A DNA stretch of 64,000 nt from Gammaproteobacteria bacterium (GTDB lineage: Bacteria > Pseudomonadota > Gammaproteobacteria > GRL18), in contig JADGDG010000002.1 in the NCBI GenBank assembly GCA_016744995.1, forward strand, positions 186,001-250,000. The letters run 5' to 3'. Below are positions 51,694-61,786 of the stretch, one piece after another (position 1 is the stretch's first letter; each line of letters starts with the position of its first letter). The notes under the pieces were generated by a model. The model ran no database searches. It saw nothing but the letters and a program-made list of their open reading frames with translations, and had not been told where the DNA came from. The translations under genes were made by a program, and so were the position numbers.

Positions 51694-54642
51694 ATGAAAT
51701 TATTTCTTAGTATTAAATGGAAAAGCATAATATTACTCAGCACAATTACCATAGCAATTCTTGCATCTGTTGTTTTTTACACAATAAACAAAACCCACAC
51801 ATCATTTGAGCAACAACGTTTAGAACAATTCCAGTTTAATAAGGAATTATTAATCAAGCTTTTATCTAATAAGCAAGCGAGCCTGACTCAGATTTCAGAA
51901 CTTGCTGAAAATCTAATATATACAAATGAGTATTCCCCTTCATCACCAAACAAAGCAGCTCATATTAATAACGTATGGAAAATTTTAAATGAGCAAATGG
52001 ATATTTTGTTTTTAGAAATTTGGACAAGCCCAAAACAAGCAATTGCACAATTTTCCGAACTTGAGAATGACCCTGAGCAGAAAATCTTTAGAAAAAAACT
52101 ATCTGCCTATGTCAATCAAGCGGTAACAAAAGGAGAAACTCAATCTTTTTTGCACTGTAACGAAGATTGTATATTTTTTAATATTGACCCCATCGCCCAT
52201 GATGATGAAGTCCACACCATAATTACAGGTAAAAGTTTAGCAAATGAATTTTTCCTTTTTCACCAGGCAATTAATGAAAATGCAGGTATTATCAGGCAAA
52301 CCAACACTAGCAATATTAGGCCGCCCTATATTTCCAAAGATAAAATAATAAAAAATTGGCAAATAGACATAATGGCCATGACTGAATATGAGTCATCTAT
52401 TCAATTATTACAATCAATATCACAACTTTTCCCGGATTTAAAAAAAGTTGAAGAAAAGCTGATTGGTTTTGAGGAAAAGCATATAAGCATTGCAATACTG
52501 GAAACGGGATTAACAGCATTAGATGATCCCATTTTTCAAACACAAAAGGTTAATTTTATTATCCTCAATGATGAATCTGAAAATTATTTACAATTAAAAA
52601 GAAACATTAAGGATATTATTTTAACTGGCTTATTAATTTGGTTGGTTTCTGAATTAATCCTTTATTTTGCCATGAACACTTCGGTTCAGCGGCTTACTAA
52701 TTTATCAAGCTCTTTAAAACTATTAGCCCAGGAAAAGTTTGAAGCTGCTAAAAAAAGTATTAATACTAAAAAATCATCTAAATTTATTGATGAATTTGAT
52801 GAGTTAGAACATACTGAGATCAAACTCACCAACCGCTTACAAAGTTTAAACCTGACCAATAAAACCTACAAAACCAGTATAGAAAATCAACTATCACAAA
52901 TAAACCGTTCAATGGCTTTTTCACAAAGAGTTATTAATGAATCCAGTTCTTATATTCTTATACAAGATATAAATATGAACATTGTATTAATTAATACAAA
53001 ACTTAAACAGTTAATTGATACTAAAGACAAAATAACTCATCATAAGCACACCAGAGATAGTTCTATATATAAAGACATATCATTTCATAACCTTTGTTCT
53101 AAAAAAACTTACCCAAAAAACTTTGACAAACAAATCCGTAAATTATTAAACCGAGAACTCAGCTTCTATAAACACGATGCAATTTTTTATGATACTAAAA
53201 AAAATAGCAGCATACATATTTCCTGGTCTCATGTGCAAGTTGAAGATGAAAATGGAGATCCTTTAATTTTATCTGAAGGAAGCGATCTTACGGAGCGTGT
53301 TAATGCAGAAAACAAATTATTATGGATGGCCTATCATGACACATTAACAGGCCTGCAAAATCGAACTGCTTTTCATGAAGCACTACAAAAAATAATTGAT
53401 AGAAAACATAATGCCTTAATCCTATATATTGATATTAACCGATTTAAATCAATCAATGATTTATTCGGCCAACAAACTGGGGATGCCGTGTTATCTGCTA
53501 CAGCAGAACACTTAAAAAACCTGACACGAGTAAATGATGGAGTCTTTCGACTGGCAGCTGATGAATTTGCTGTTATTTTATACAGAATAGATATTAAAGC
53601 AGTAAAAAAAATCATAGTAAAATTTTCTCAGGAATTACAAATGGATTTTGATCTTAATTCCATTGTTACACCTAAAATCTCTGAACAGCAAGAGCAATCA
53701 ATACAAAACTTTATTCATTATGATTGTTCCATTGGCGGTTTACTAACCGCAAATATGAACCAGGCTGAAGATATGCTTGGAAAACTTGTGTATGCATTAT
53801 TTCTTGCAAAAAAAGAAGAAGGCACCTTATGGTATTTATATGATAACAATGATGACCATTTACACGTAATTAAACGTGAGAATTATGTTGCCCAAAAAAT
53901 TCACTATGCACTGGAACATGATTTTGTACAACTTCTATTCCAACCAATATGGAGCATTGAAGAAGAAAAAATTTCTCATTATGAAGTACTGACACGAATA
54001 GTTTTTGATGATGGAGAAAAATTATTTCCAGATGAATTCATTCAAGTGGCCGAAAGAAATAGTATGATTCATCAGCTTGATGACTATATTATGGGAAAAG
54101 CATTTAAAATACTTGCTGAGAAAATTCAAATAGATCCTGATATACGCTTTTCAATTAATGTTTCTGCACCAACCTTACAGCAATCTAATTATGATCTAAT
54201 TGTAACCAATCAATTAAATCAACATAATATCCCCGCAGAAAATGTCACACTGGAAGTTACCGAAACCTCAGTAATAAGCAATTTTGGTTTGGCAGTTCAA
54301 AACCTGGAAAAACTGGTTGATAAAGGATTATCTATTGCATTAGATGATTTTGGGGTTGGTTTTACCTCCATAAATTATCTTAGAGAAATGCCTTTAGCTT
54401 ATGTTAAATTAGATGGTTTATACATAAAAGATCTGGTTGAGAATTTTGAAGATGAGGTTTTTGTAAAATGTATTACAGAAATGGCAAAAGCCTATGGCCT
54501 TAAAGTAATAGCCGAATATGTAGAAAACGAAGCAATATTAAACAAACTAAAAGACTTAAAGGTTTCCAATGCTCAGGGTTATTTCATTGGCAAACCAGAA
54601 TCATACTTTTTGCCAAAAAACTTTAAACCTAATTCCAAATAA
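51694..54642 (+). CDS. Membrane c-di-GMP phosphodiesterase (PAS, degenerate GGDEF, EAL)
   Basis: This protein of about 982 residues has a transmembrane helix near the start (IILLSTITIAILASVVFY), a periplasmic sensor region of some 270 residues, a second helix (IILTGLLIWLVSELILYFA), a HAMP-like linker, a PAS-like domain (about 430-540), then GGDEF and EAL domains. The GGDEF signature is replaced by AADEF near 619, so cyclase activity is unlikely. The EAL half keeps its metal and catalytic residues: EVL for EAL near 762, INVS, EVTET, LDDFG, VKLDG, AEYVE and QGYFIGKP. It should hydrolyse c-di-GMP, possibly regulated by GTP at the GGDEF site. The frame also opens at a TTG at 51649. It is followed within 15 bases by a porin gene. 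Confidence 0.9.
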   Translation: MKLFLSIKWKSIILLSTITIAILASVVFYTINKTHTSFEQQRLEQFQFNKELLIKLLSNKQASLTQISELAENLIYTNEYSPSSPNKAAHINNVWKILNEQMDILFLEIWTSPKQAIAQFSELENDPEQKIFRKKLSAYVNQAVTKGETQSFLHCNEDCIFFNIDPIAHDDEVHTIITGKSLANEFFLFHQAINENAGIIRQTNTSNIRPPYISKDKIIKNWQIDIMAMTEYESSIQLLQSISQLFPDLKKVEEKLIGFEEKHISIAILETGLTALDDPIFQTQKVNFIILNDESENYLQLKRNIKDIILTGLLIWLVSELILYFAMNTSVQRLTNLSSSLKLLAQEKFEAAKKSINTKKSSKFIDEFDELEHTEIKLTNRLQSLNLTNKTYKTSIENQLSQINRSMAFSQRVINESSSYILIQDINMNIVLINTKLKQLIDTKDKITHHKHTRDSSIYKDISFHNLCSKKTYPKNFDKQIRKLLNRELSFYKHDAIFYDTKKNSSIHISWSHVQVEDENGDPLILSEGSDLTERVNAENKLLWMAYHDTLTGLQNRTAFHEALQKIIDRKHNALILYIDINRFKSINDLFGQQTGDAVLSATAEHLKNLTRVNDGVFRLAADEFAVILYRIDIKAVKKIIVKFSQELQMDFDLNSIVTPKISEQQEQSIQNFIHYDCSIGGLLTANMNQAEDMLGKLVYALFLAKKEEGTLWYLYDNNDDHLHVIKRENYVAQKIHYALEHDFVQLLFQPIWSIEEEKISHYEVLTRIVFDDGEKLFPDEFIQVAERNSMIHQLDDYIMGKAFKILAEKIQIDPDIRFSINVSAPTLQQSNYDLIVTNQLNQHNIPAENVTLEVTETSVISNFGLAVQNLEKLVDKGLSIALDDFGVGFTSINYLREMPLAYVKLDGLYIKDLVENFEDEVFVKCITEMAKAYGLKVIAEYVENEAILNKLKDLKVSNAQGYFIGKPESYFLPKNFKPNSK

Positions 54643-54657
54643 ATATTGAATAATCAT

Positions 54658-55791
54658 ATGAAAAAAAATAATTCCATAGCTTTAGTAATAATTGGACTAA
54701 TAACACTTTCTTACAACAGCTACGCATTTGACTATTCATTTAAAGGTTTTGGTACGCTACAAGCTGCAATAAATTCCGATGAGTCTGCTTTTACAGGTAT
54801 AGATGACGACGTAACGTTTAAAGAAGGAACTAAACTTGCGGGGCAGTTAAATATAAGCATAACCGATGATTTATCTATCACCTATCAGGGAGCTATTAAA
54901 TACGATTACTTAAACAATTACGATCTTAAATATTATACAGATTTAGCCTTTATTTCATACCAATCCACCGACTTTTTACAGACTCGCATTGGTCGCCTTA
55001 GAACGCCATTTTTTTTAAATTCTGAATTTCTTGATGCCAATTATTTATTACCCTGGGCCAGAAATCCTATTACTGTCTATGGCCAGGTTCCTATTTTAGA
55101 ATACGAAGGAATTGATTTTATTTTTTCATCATCTATCAATGATGACTTCGACTATGAAATTCAAATAGCATATGGTGATGGTGAAGAGTCTTTTTTATAC
55201 TCTAATACCGTAACAGGCAATAAAGATAAGATTAAAATGAAAGGAAACGGTATACTTTTTTTAACTGCATCCTTATTCTGGGGTGATTATACACTAAGAA
55301 TAAATCACTCAGAAGCCGAAGCAGATATAGACACAGAGCTACCTTTTTACATTCCATCTAATGCCTTTCCAGATAAAGACACAATGACATTTAATTCTAT
55401 TGGATTTAAATTTGAAGATGAAAAATACTTATTAATGGCTGAATATGCAACAAGACGAACAGATAATAGTTTTTTTGTTGAGCCTATAGATGGCTATTAT
55501 ATAACCGCTGGCTACAAATATAGAAATTTTATGCCAACACTTACTTATGGTCATTCTAACACCCCAAGTAGTTTATCTAAGGATTACAATATCACCAATA
55601 ATCTAAGTTTTATAACAGCAAGCCTAAAGTGGGATTTTGCTCCAACAGCAGATGTTAAACTGGAATACTCACACTATAAAAATGATGGACTGGGAGAAAA
55701 TAATTACCAAATCAATCTTGCACCTGACGAATCAGGAAATAGACCTGAAGAATTTGGTATTTTCTCAATATCTGTTAATTTTATATTTTAA
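54658..55791 (+). CDS. Outer-membrane porin-like beta-barrel protein
   Basis: This protein of about 377 residues has a signal peptide (KKNNSIALVIIGLITLSY, ending near YAF) and then alternating beta-strands with aromatic girdles, such as ISYQSTDFLQTRIGRLRTPF. It ends with a terminal Phe (SVNFIF) as recognised by the BAM machinery. It is probably a 16-strand porin of the kind found next to phosphate-binding-like proteins. Substrate cannot be read from sequence. The start is the ATG at 54658, although the frame opens at a TTG at 54646. It lies 15 bases after the phosphodiesterase gene and 11 before the small PstS-like gene, so the three form an operon. Confidence 0.8.
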   Translation: MKKNNSIALVIIGLITLSYNSYAFDYSFKGFGTLQAAINSDESAFTGIDDDVTFKEGTKLAGQLNISITDDLSITYQGAIKYDYLNNYDLKYYTDLAFISYQSTDFLQTRIGRLRTPFFLNSEFLDANYLLPWARNPITVYGQVPILEYEGIDFIFSSSINDDFDYEIQIAYGDGEESFLYSNTVTGNKDKIKMKGNGILFLTASLFWGDYTLRINHSEAEADIDTELPFYIPSNAFPDKDTMTFNSIGFKFEDEKYLLMAEYATRRTDNSFFVEPIDGYYITAGYKYRNFMPTLTYGHSNTPSSLSKDYNITNNLSFITASLKWDFAPTADVKLEYSHYKNDGLGENNYQINLAPDESGNRPEEFGIFSISVNFIF

Positions 55792-55802
55792 AGCATAATA
55801 AA

Positions 55803-56213
55803 ATGAAAATAATCTCCATATTACTTTTTAATTACACCAGCAGCATAATTTGTACCCTGCTGCTCAGCACACAAATTCTCTATGCAGAACAAATTGCAAT
55901 CACCAATATTGCATTTGACCTGGATAATAAATCCATAAAAAAAATACTTCTGGCTAAATCCAGTAATTCCAGACTTTATTTTCTTAAAGACAGCAATAAA
56001 AGTAACCAGTTTACCCGTAATTATACTGGAAAATCAGCACGTTCAATTAATAGGAAATGGCAACGACTGGTATTCTCAGGCAGAGCAAAACCTCCGGTTA
56101 TTGTAGAAGATATGGAAGAAATGATTGATAAAGTATCATCTGATAGCAAAGCTGTAGGACATATTGACGCCAATACTTACATTGAAAATCCCAAGGTTAG
56201 AATAGTAAAATAA
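55803..56213 (+). CDS. Small exported PstS-like (single-lobe phosphate-binding-type) protein
   Basis: This 136-residue protein carries a signal peptide of about 28 residues and then a shortened type-2 periplasmic-binding fold. The segment FTRNYTGKSARSINRKWQRLVFSGRAKPPVIVEDMEEM, followed by SSDSKAVGHID, resembles the C-terminal lobe of a family of small PstS-related proteins. Full PstS has over 320 residues; here only one lobe is left, so classic solute clamping is unlikely. Members of the family sit next to a sensor and a porin, as here, suggesting a ligand-sensing role for the membrane phosphodiesterase. No ABC transporter genes are near. Confidence 0.7.
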   Translation: MKIISILLFNYTSSIICTLLLSTQILYAEQIAITNIAFDLDNKSIKKILLAKSSNSRLYFLKDSNKSNQFTRNYTGKSARSINRKWQRLVFSGRAKPPVIVEDMEEMIDKVSSDSKAVGHIDANTYIENPKVRIVK

Positions 56214-56349
56214 AGACATTGTTTTTCTTTTCCAGTTATTACTGACTTCTTAAATTTTCCACTATTATTTAATAACATTATTCTTTTTTTAAGAAAAATA
56301 AAAAACTGACTGGCTATGTTTCTTAGCCCAAACATTATTATTAGTTAAC

Positions 56350-58647
56350 TCAGCGGCTATACAGTAAAAGGCGATCATGTACTATAAATAACAAATCAGC
56401 CCGCTGATCGTCATTAAAATCTTCAACTAAAAGCTCTCTGGGTGCTGATGTCGTGCCATTTTCATCATCAAGAGACAGGCTGTCAAATAATTCAAAATTC
56501 AACAAACTGCGCCACTGCTTACCATTAAAGCTCAGGATCTCAACCATATGAGAATAGCTGGAATCAATAGCTATCAATTCATCACTATGATCCTGATCTA
56601 AATCACCTGCAGTAATAAAATCAAAATAAACTTCATCCAGCGATGTTTCAAATTGTGCTGTAGATTTAAATGAAATATCATTCTCTCCAACAGGGATGAT
56701 CCAGAAACGATCACTGCCCAGATAAACAATTCGTGATTTTTGTTTTTTGGAAGCCGGCCAGACATAACTGTCAAGCAAATCAATCTGACCAACCTGATAG
56801 GAGTTTAAAGCACGAAAAACCATGGTTTCATCCTGCTTATAGAGTTCCAGACGTTCACTATTAGCCTGGTATATCAATAACTCTTTTGCCTCATCCTGAT
56901 CAACATTAACAGGTAAAATCGATGCTACACGACGGCTCTTATCAACAGTATTATATTGATCCAGAACTTTTAATTGCTGTTTTTTTGACCATCCTATAGC
57001 TCGGGCAAAACCCTTTCCAGCAATAAACACTTGTTTACCCTCACCATTGCCTAATGCTCCCATAGTCATATCACCGGGCTTAATATTATCCAGTAATCCC
57101 CTGCTGAAATTTTTATCTTTAATTAAGCTAAATTCCCCATTACTACGTTGGAGCAGTACAATTGCTGGTTTCTGCATAATAAAAATAAGCAGGTCGTATA
57201 ATCCATCATGGTTAATATCAACCGTCTTTATTCCAGAAGGATCAAACTTCAATTGACTCAATTCCACCTCCTGAACTGTTTTCCAGCTTGCTGACACAGC
57301 ATCCTTTTGTATAATACGCAGTAGTCTTTTTTTCTTATGTTTATAAAGCGTAATTAATGACATAGTATTAGAGGAAGCAACAGGACTTGCAGTCAGAGCG
57401 ATAGGTTGACCTGAAATATCCAGTGGTTCAGGGTAAGTAATTCTATTGTTATTAATAAAGCTCGACACACCCAGCAATTTTTCTTTCTTACTAACGCTAA
57501 AAAGTTCATTATGGCCATCATTATCCAAATCCGCAATGGCCAGTGCTTCAACTGCTGAAAACGAAGGATAGGCTATAGGGTTGGAAAACTGGCCATTACT
57601 TTGCTGCTTATAAAACCATACTTGTGCTCCCTTGTAATCACCCACAACAATATCCTTCAAACCATCACCATCCAGATCACCAATGGCATAGTTAGGTGAT
57701 TTGACGCCATCCATGGCCAATGGATACACATGAGGTAAAGCAATTGAATACGGGCTGTTTTTTTTATGATTCAGGCTAAAATGACCAACATTAACAAGGT
57801 TCATTTTTTTCTGCACATAGGCCAGACTAACTGCATCACTGCCCTTTTGCCTGTAAAATGATATCTGTTCATTCGGTGTCGGCAAGGCAAACATCCTTTC
57901 TGCACCAAATGTACCATCACTATTTTGCAGATTTACCCGTAAAGAATAGCGACTATTTCTGGCAAAATAGACAATATCAAGTCGCTTGTCCTTATTGATA
58001 TCAACGATTTTTAAGGAAAAATAATTACTCTCTGATAAAGGATATTGCTTGATAGTAAAGCCATTATTAGCATCCTGATATAATATATACAGAATTTCTT
58101 TACCTAATAAAATAATATCCTGATCTCCATCCTGCTCAATATCAACAACTTTAAGCGATTCTTTATGGGTCGAGGGCTGTAGAAAGTCAAAATGTCTGGC
58201 TTTGTGCCATTGATCATTTTCTTTTTGAAGATAGATACTTAAACCATGAAGCTTACTGCTGACAATGAGATCGGTACGATTATCCGCATTAATATCAACG
58301 ACCGCTAAAGCATTCATTTTAAAACCGGTAACCAGACCTTTTTTTACAAAACGTGAATCTTCAAGTACTGGCTGCCAGTTTTTTTGTAACTGCTGTTTTT
58401 TTCTATAAAGATCAGCTCGATTTTGATATAAAATCTCAATTTTAGTCTGATCATTGTTGATCAGGATAATATCTTTTGCAGAATTATTATCTATATCTGC
58501 GCCACTAACTGAGCGGGTATTCCAGTCCAGTTTATAGATCTCAGGTCCTGTGAAATTAATACTTTTGTCATCTGCAGATAAAACTGTGCTGGCACTCAGA
58601 AACAAGCATAAAAAAATAATAAGCTGATGGCTAATTTTAAAAATCAT
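56350..58647 (-). CDS. Exported FG-GAP/VCBS repeat protein
   Basis: This protein of about 765 residues has a signal peptide (FKISHQLIIFLCLFLSASTV, ending near LSAD). A chain of repeats with calcium-binding loops follows, such as DINADNRTDLIVSS, DLDGDGLKDIVVGD, DLDNDGHNELFSV, DINHDGLYDLLIF and DFNDDQRADLLF. Repeats of this type form a beta-propeller of the integrin alpha type and bind proteins or sugars. The start is the ATG at 58647; an ATG five codons earlier is possible. Precise role is unknown, most likely an outer-surface or periplasmic adhesion scaffold. It follows the DUF3352-like gene by 34 bases. Confidence 0.85.
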   Translation of the reverse strand: MIFKISHQLIIFLCLFLSASTVLSADDKSINFTGPEIYKLDWNTRSVSGADIDNNSAKDIILINNDQTKIEILYQNRADLYRKKQQLQKNWQPVLEDSRFVKKGLVTGFKMNALAVVDINADNRTDLIVSSKLHGLSIYLQKENDQWHKARHFDFLQPSTHKESLKVVDIEQDGDQDIILLGKEILYILYQDANNGFTIKQYPLSESNYFSLKIVDINKDKRLDIVYFARNSRYSLRVNLQNSDGTFGAERMFALPTPNEQISFYRQKGSDAVSLAYVQKKMNLVNVGHFSLNHKKNSPYSIALPHVYPLAMDGVKSPNYAIGDLDGDGLKDIVVGDYKGAQVWFYKQQSNGQFSNPIAYPSFSAVEALAIADLDNDGHNELFSVSKKEKLLGVSSFINNNRITYPEPLDISGQPIALTASPVASSNTMSLITLYKHKKKRLLRIIQKDAVSASWKTVQEVELSQLKFDPSGIKTVDINHDGLYDLLIFIMQKPAIVLLQRSNGEFSLIKDKNFSRGLLDNIKPGDMTMGALGNGEGKQVFIAGKGFARAIGWSKKQQLKVLDQYNTVDKSRRVASILPVNVDQDEAKELLIYQANSERLELYKQDETMVFRALNSYQVGQIDLLDSYVWPASKKQKSRIVYLGSDRFWIIPVGENDISFKSTAQFETSLDEVYFDFITAGDLDQDHSDELIAIDSSYSHMVEILSFNGKQWRSLLNFELFDSLSLDDENGTTSAPRELLVEDFNDDQRADLLFIVHDRLLLYSR

Positions 58648-58681
58648 AACGTTCCAGGTCATATTGGTGAATAATTATTTA

Positions 58682-60541
58682 TTAAAAATGTTTCAGCGTC
58701 ACAGTGAATCTGGAAACATTCATATCATTATAGCTTGTATAATAAACAGACTTTAATACATTGTTAAAGATATTACTTTCTGTCCTTTCCTCAGTCATTT
58801 CCACCTGTGGCCTCATACGACAGCTGTTTTGTTCCGGTGCAGGCAAGGCAATTAGCTGCAACATAGAAAGCAGCTCACGACTTGTTGTTAAAAATGACGG
58901 ACCTTGTGTATAAGTAATTCCAGTGACATTATTCGGCAATGATGACATCAGCTCAATTATTTCATCTTTACTGGCAAATGATTGCTGAGTATTTTCATCG
59001 CGGATCTGACTGACAGCATTTTCCAAAAGAGGTACATAATTTGATATCAGCAATAAATTATCCGTTAATACGTAAGCAAAAACACTATTAACTTCTGAAA
59101 AATCTTTGTAAGCATAGGGATTGTAAATCTGAATACTGCTATCTAAATACTTTTTTTCACTAAAGAAGGGAGTGAAATTATATTCTTTTTTAATAGCATT
59201 CAGAGCCAGGTTCACACTTTGCTGATCCAATAAAGTAACCGCATAAAAATAGTTTTCCGCAACATTAGCATTTAATTCGTCTTCATCTTCATCACTATTA
59301 TCTATGATCGGCATTTTATACGAAGCTGAGTATACAGTTTGCCCCAAACCTTCCGTAAGGGCCTGTTCAAAATCAACACCAGAACTTGCTGATAGTTGAT
59401 TTAATTGCAGTCTAATCATGGGAACATAGCCTGCAAAAGGGGAAGTTTCAGGCTGTGACATAAATTGTTGCCAAAAATTAGAAAAATTAAATAATGAGAT
59501 GGAGGCAGTTAATGGCTCACCATCAATAAAAACTGGCCATTGCATTTCCTGTGGTTCAACTTTAAACAACTTCATAAGAGCTGAATCTGCCTGATGATAA
59601 GTACTTACATTCATTATAGTTTGTTCTTCATCCTGTCGTGCAGTGATATAAAAGGAGTCAAAACCGGCACCATTGAAATAATCAGGAATATCACCGAACA
59701 TCTGTTCCTCTCCATCAACTTCATCGACTTCATCGACTTCATCCATTGAGTGAAATATTTCCTGTATTACTGAGCTTAGCAATGAATTATTAACATAGAC
59801 TAACCAGTCATATTCTCCATGAGCATTTGCCATAGTCTCAAAGGAATTTGATTCCGATAAGTTATTTTCCAGATTATTTTCATCCAGAGTCAATATCAGT
59901 TCTTGCAATCTGTTTTTTGAATTACTGACAACCAGAAAACCATCAACAATTGCCCAGGAAAAATGCTCTTTGCTTTGCTCCGATGTAATGTGTGTACGGG
60001 TATAAGTTTCTGTTGTTAAAAAAGACTCCTGCTCTTCTATATATTGTTCACCTTCTTGCAGATGACTTTTCAGATAACGCATATAAGAATCCAGAGCATT
60101 TATAACATCTTGCTGCTTACTACCAATATCAGCAATAAACTGTACAGCATCCGTTGTTGGAAAGTCTGGAATACTTATCATAATCTGGCCGCTGAACAGA
60201 CTCATTAATTCATCGATAGAATAACCAGACATCTCTTTTGACCAACGTTCCCAGCGAGGTTGCTGCATAGATACTTTCAATGGTTTAAACTGTTGTTGTA
60301 ATTGCTTGTTATGCCATATTTTTACCAGCGGATTTTCTTTCCAGGTAGAAAAGAAAGTACTGGCATTTTTAATCAGTACAACAGCACTACTTTCATGTGA
60401 AACCAGTTCTGGTAGAAATTGAGTGTTTATTGAAGGAGTGACATCCTTTGCAGAATCATTTGCAGCAGCAGGAGCAGTCTGGCTTAGGCTCAACATTAAC
60501 AATGCTGATATAAAAATCAGCCGTCTTGATAATTTTTTCAT
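58682..60541 (-). CDS. Exported DUF3352-like protein of unknown function
   Basis: This 619-residue protein has a signal peptide (KLSRRLIFISALLMLSLSQT). It has the general pattern of DUF3352-like exported proteins: FLPELVSHESSAVVLIKNAS, then IADIGSKQQDVINALDSYM, WAIVDGFLVVSNSKNRLQELI and YAVTLLDQQSVNLALNAIKK. No catalytic motif is visible. An acidic DEVDEVDEVDGEE tract near residue 270 is encoded by a 9-base tandem repeat. Genes on both sides encode exported proteins in the same orientation, with gaps of 34 and 38 bases, so they likely form one transcript for envelope maintenance. The call is tentative. Confidence 0.6.
   Translation of the reverse strand: MKKLSRRLIFISALLMLSLSQTAPAAANDSAKDVTPSINTQFLPELVSHESSAVVLIKNASTFFSTWKENPLVKIWHNKQLQQQFKPLKVSMQQPRWERWSKEMSGYSIDELMSLFSGQIMISIPDFPTTDAVQFIADIGSKQQDVINALDSYMRYLKSHLQEGEQYIEEQESFLTTETYTRTHITSEQSKEHFSWAIVDGFLVVSNSKNRLQELILTLDENNLENNLSESNSFETMANAHGEYDWLVYVNNSLLSSVIQEIFHSMDEVDEVDEVDGEEQMFGDIPDYFNGAGFDSFYITARQDEEQTIMNVSTYHQADSALMKLFKVEPQEMQWPVFIDGEPLTASISLFNFSNFWQQFMSQPETSPFAGYVPMIRLQLNQLSASSGVDFEQALTEGLGQTVYSASYKMPIIDNSDEDEDELNANVAENYFYAVTLLDQQSVNLALNAIKKEYNFTPFFSEKKYLDSSIQIYNPYAYKDFSEVNSVFAYVLTDNLLLISNYVPLLENAVSQIRDENTQQSFASKDEIIELMSSLPNNVTGITYTQGPSFLTTSRELLSMLQLIALPAPEQNSCRMRPQVEMTEERTESNIFNNVLKSVYYTSYNDMNVSRFTVTLKHF
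59713..59739 (-). repeat. 9-bp tandem repeat in the DUF3352-like gene
   Basis: Three adjacent copies of catcaactt/catcgactt encode repeated Glu-Val-Asp in the protein. The unit is a multiple of three, so copy changes stay in frame. It may be a variable surface loop. Confidence 0.85.
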
Positions 60542-60579
60542 TATAATAGCCTTTTTTAATTCACAAGAGCTGGTTAATT

Positions 60580-61548
60580 TTATTTGTTTTCAGGCATGCT
60601 AAAATAGCGAAAACCTGCATTTGGATTTCTGACATCAAAGGCATAAGCATCTGCATTATCTAAAAAATACTTTGCTTTAATACCAGGAATAGCAAAATTT
60701 AATCCCTCAATGCCTACAGAGCTGATTTTCATATTAATAACCCCTATCACTTCACCACTGAGATTAAATAGCGGGCCGCCGGAATTACCCGGGTTAGTCT
60801 GTACCGTGCTCTGAATATAAAGTTGACCATCAATCTGACGATTAGGCATACTGACTATCCCCTGACTGACGGTACGATCCAGCCCCAACGGGCTGCCAAT
60901 GCTGTAAACAGTTTGCCCCTGTGCCGTTTTTTTCTCAGCCGAAAAACTGACTGCCTTGAGTTTATGCTGCCCTACATCTTCTATTTTTAACAAAGCCAGA
61001 TCAGCATAGGGGTCAAGAGCCACAATACGAATATTATTAAAAATAATTTTATGAATACCTTTTGCTTCTTTTTTAAACAGGGTGATGGTTAACTGGGTTT
61101 CCTGGTCAATTACATGATAGTTTGTCACCACATAACCATCGGGATGGATAATAAAACCTGAACCAAGACCTACTGGAGTTCGGACTCTAATCACTGATTC
61201 TGCATTGTTTTTAATATTTTCTTCAATAGAAGATTCTTGCTGATTTTTTGCAATCGTATATAAACCTTTATCAATGCTGGAAATTTGTTTTGCATTATTA
61301 TACTGCAGCTTATTCACTTCATTCATGGGAATAGTCAGAATGGTATAGCCAACATCAATAATTAAACGTTCTGACTTTTTCTGAATTAATTCACCGGTGA
61401 TCACTGCACCACCAGTTAAATTGACAGATACCCGTTCTAATGCAGTTGCTGTAAATGAAGTCAGTACACCTGACAATAATAAGCTCAGCAATAAAAAACA
61501 TCTGAAAGAGTATAAAGTGCAGTTAAAAAGAGCTTTTTTAAAATACAC
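60580..61548 (-). CDS. HtrA-like exported serine protease without PDZ domain
   Basis: This 322-residue protein has a signal sequence and then a short beta-rich stretch (GGAVITGELIQKKSERLIID), followed by a trypsin-like S1C protease. The triad residues are His in TNYHVI (near 144), Asp in DPYADLALL (near 183) and Ser in NPGNSGGPLF (near 254). The oxyanion-site and substrate strands (GSGFIIHPDGYVVTN, IGSPLGLD and SQGIVS) are all present. Unlike DegP it ends shortly after the protease, so there is no PDZ domain. It probably trims or degrades envelope proteins. It is first in the three-gene exported-protein cluster. Confidence 0.9.
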   Translation of the reverse strand: MYFKKALFNCTLYSFRCFLLLSLLLSGVLTSFTATALERVSVNLTGGAVITGELIQKKSERLIIDVGYTILTIPMNEVNKLQYNNAKQISSIDKGLYTIAKNQQESSIEENIKNNAESVIRVRTPVGLGSGFIIHPDGYVVTNYHVIDQETQLTITLFKKEAKGIHKIIFNNIRIVALDPYADLALLKIEDVGQHKLKAVSFSAEKKTAQGQTVYSIGSPLGLDRTVSQGIVSMPNRQIDGQLYIQSTVQTNPGNSGGPLFNLSGEVIGVINMKISSVGIEGLNFAIPGIKAKYFLDNADAYAFDVRNPNAGFRYFSMPENK

Positions 61549-61786
61549 GAAAATTTATCCTTAATAATTTATTATTCATTATCTCATATTTATTATAGAG
61601 TATTTTCCAGGCGATTTAGTTCCGTAAATTTCTTCTATCATAATTCCACCACTTGTGAAAATATAAAATACATCATCTAGAAAATTTACACTACTATTTT
61701 TAGTTATAATTCTTCTTCAAATAACGTTATTATGACCTGACACTAATATAAAAAAGCACCCCCAACTATCCATTTCTTAATATTGA
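61549..61786. other. Intergenic region, nothing recognised
   Basis: In 238 AT-rich bases between the ATPase gene and the HtrA-like gene I see no gene, hairpin or repeat of note. It should contain the promoter of the exported-protein cluster, which cannot be placed. Confidence 0.4.
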
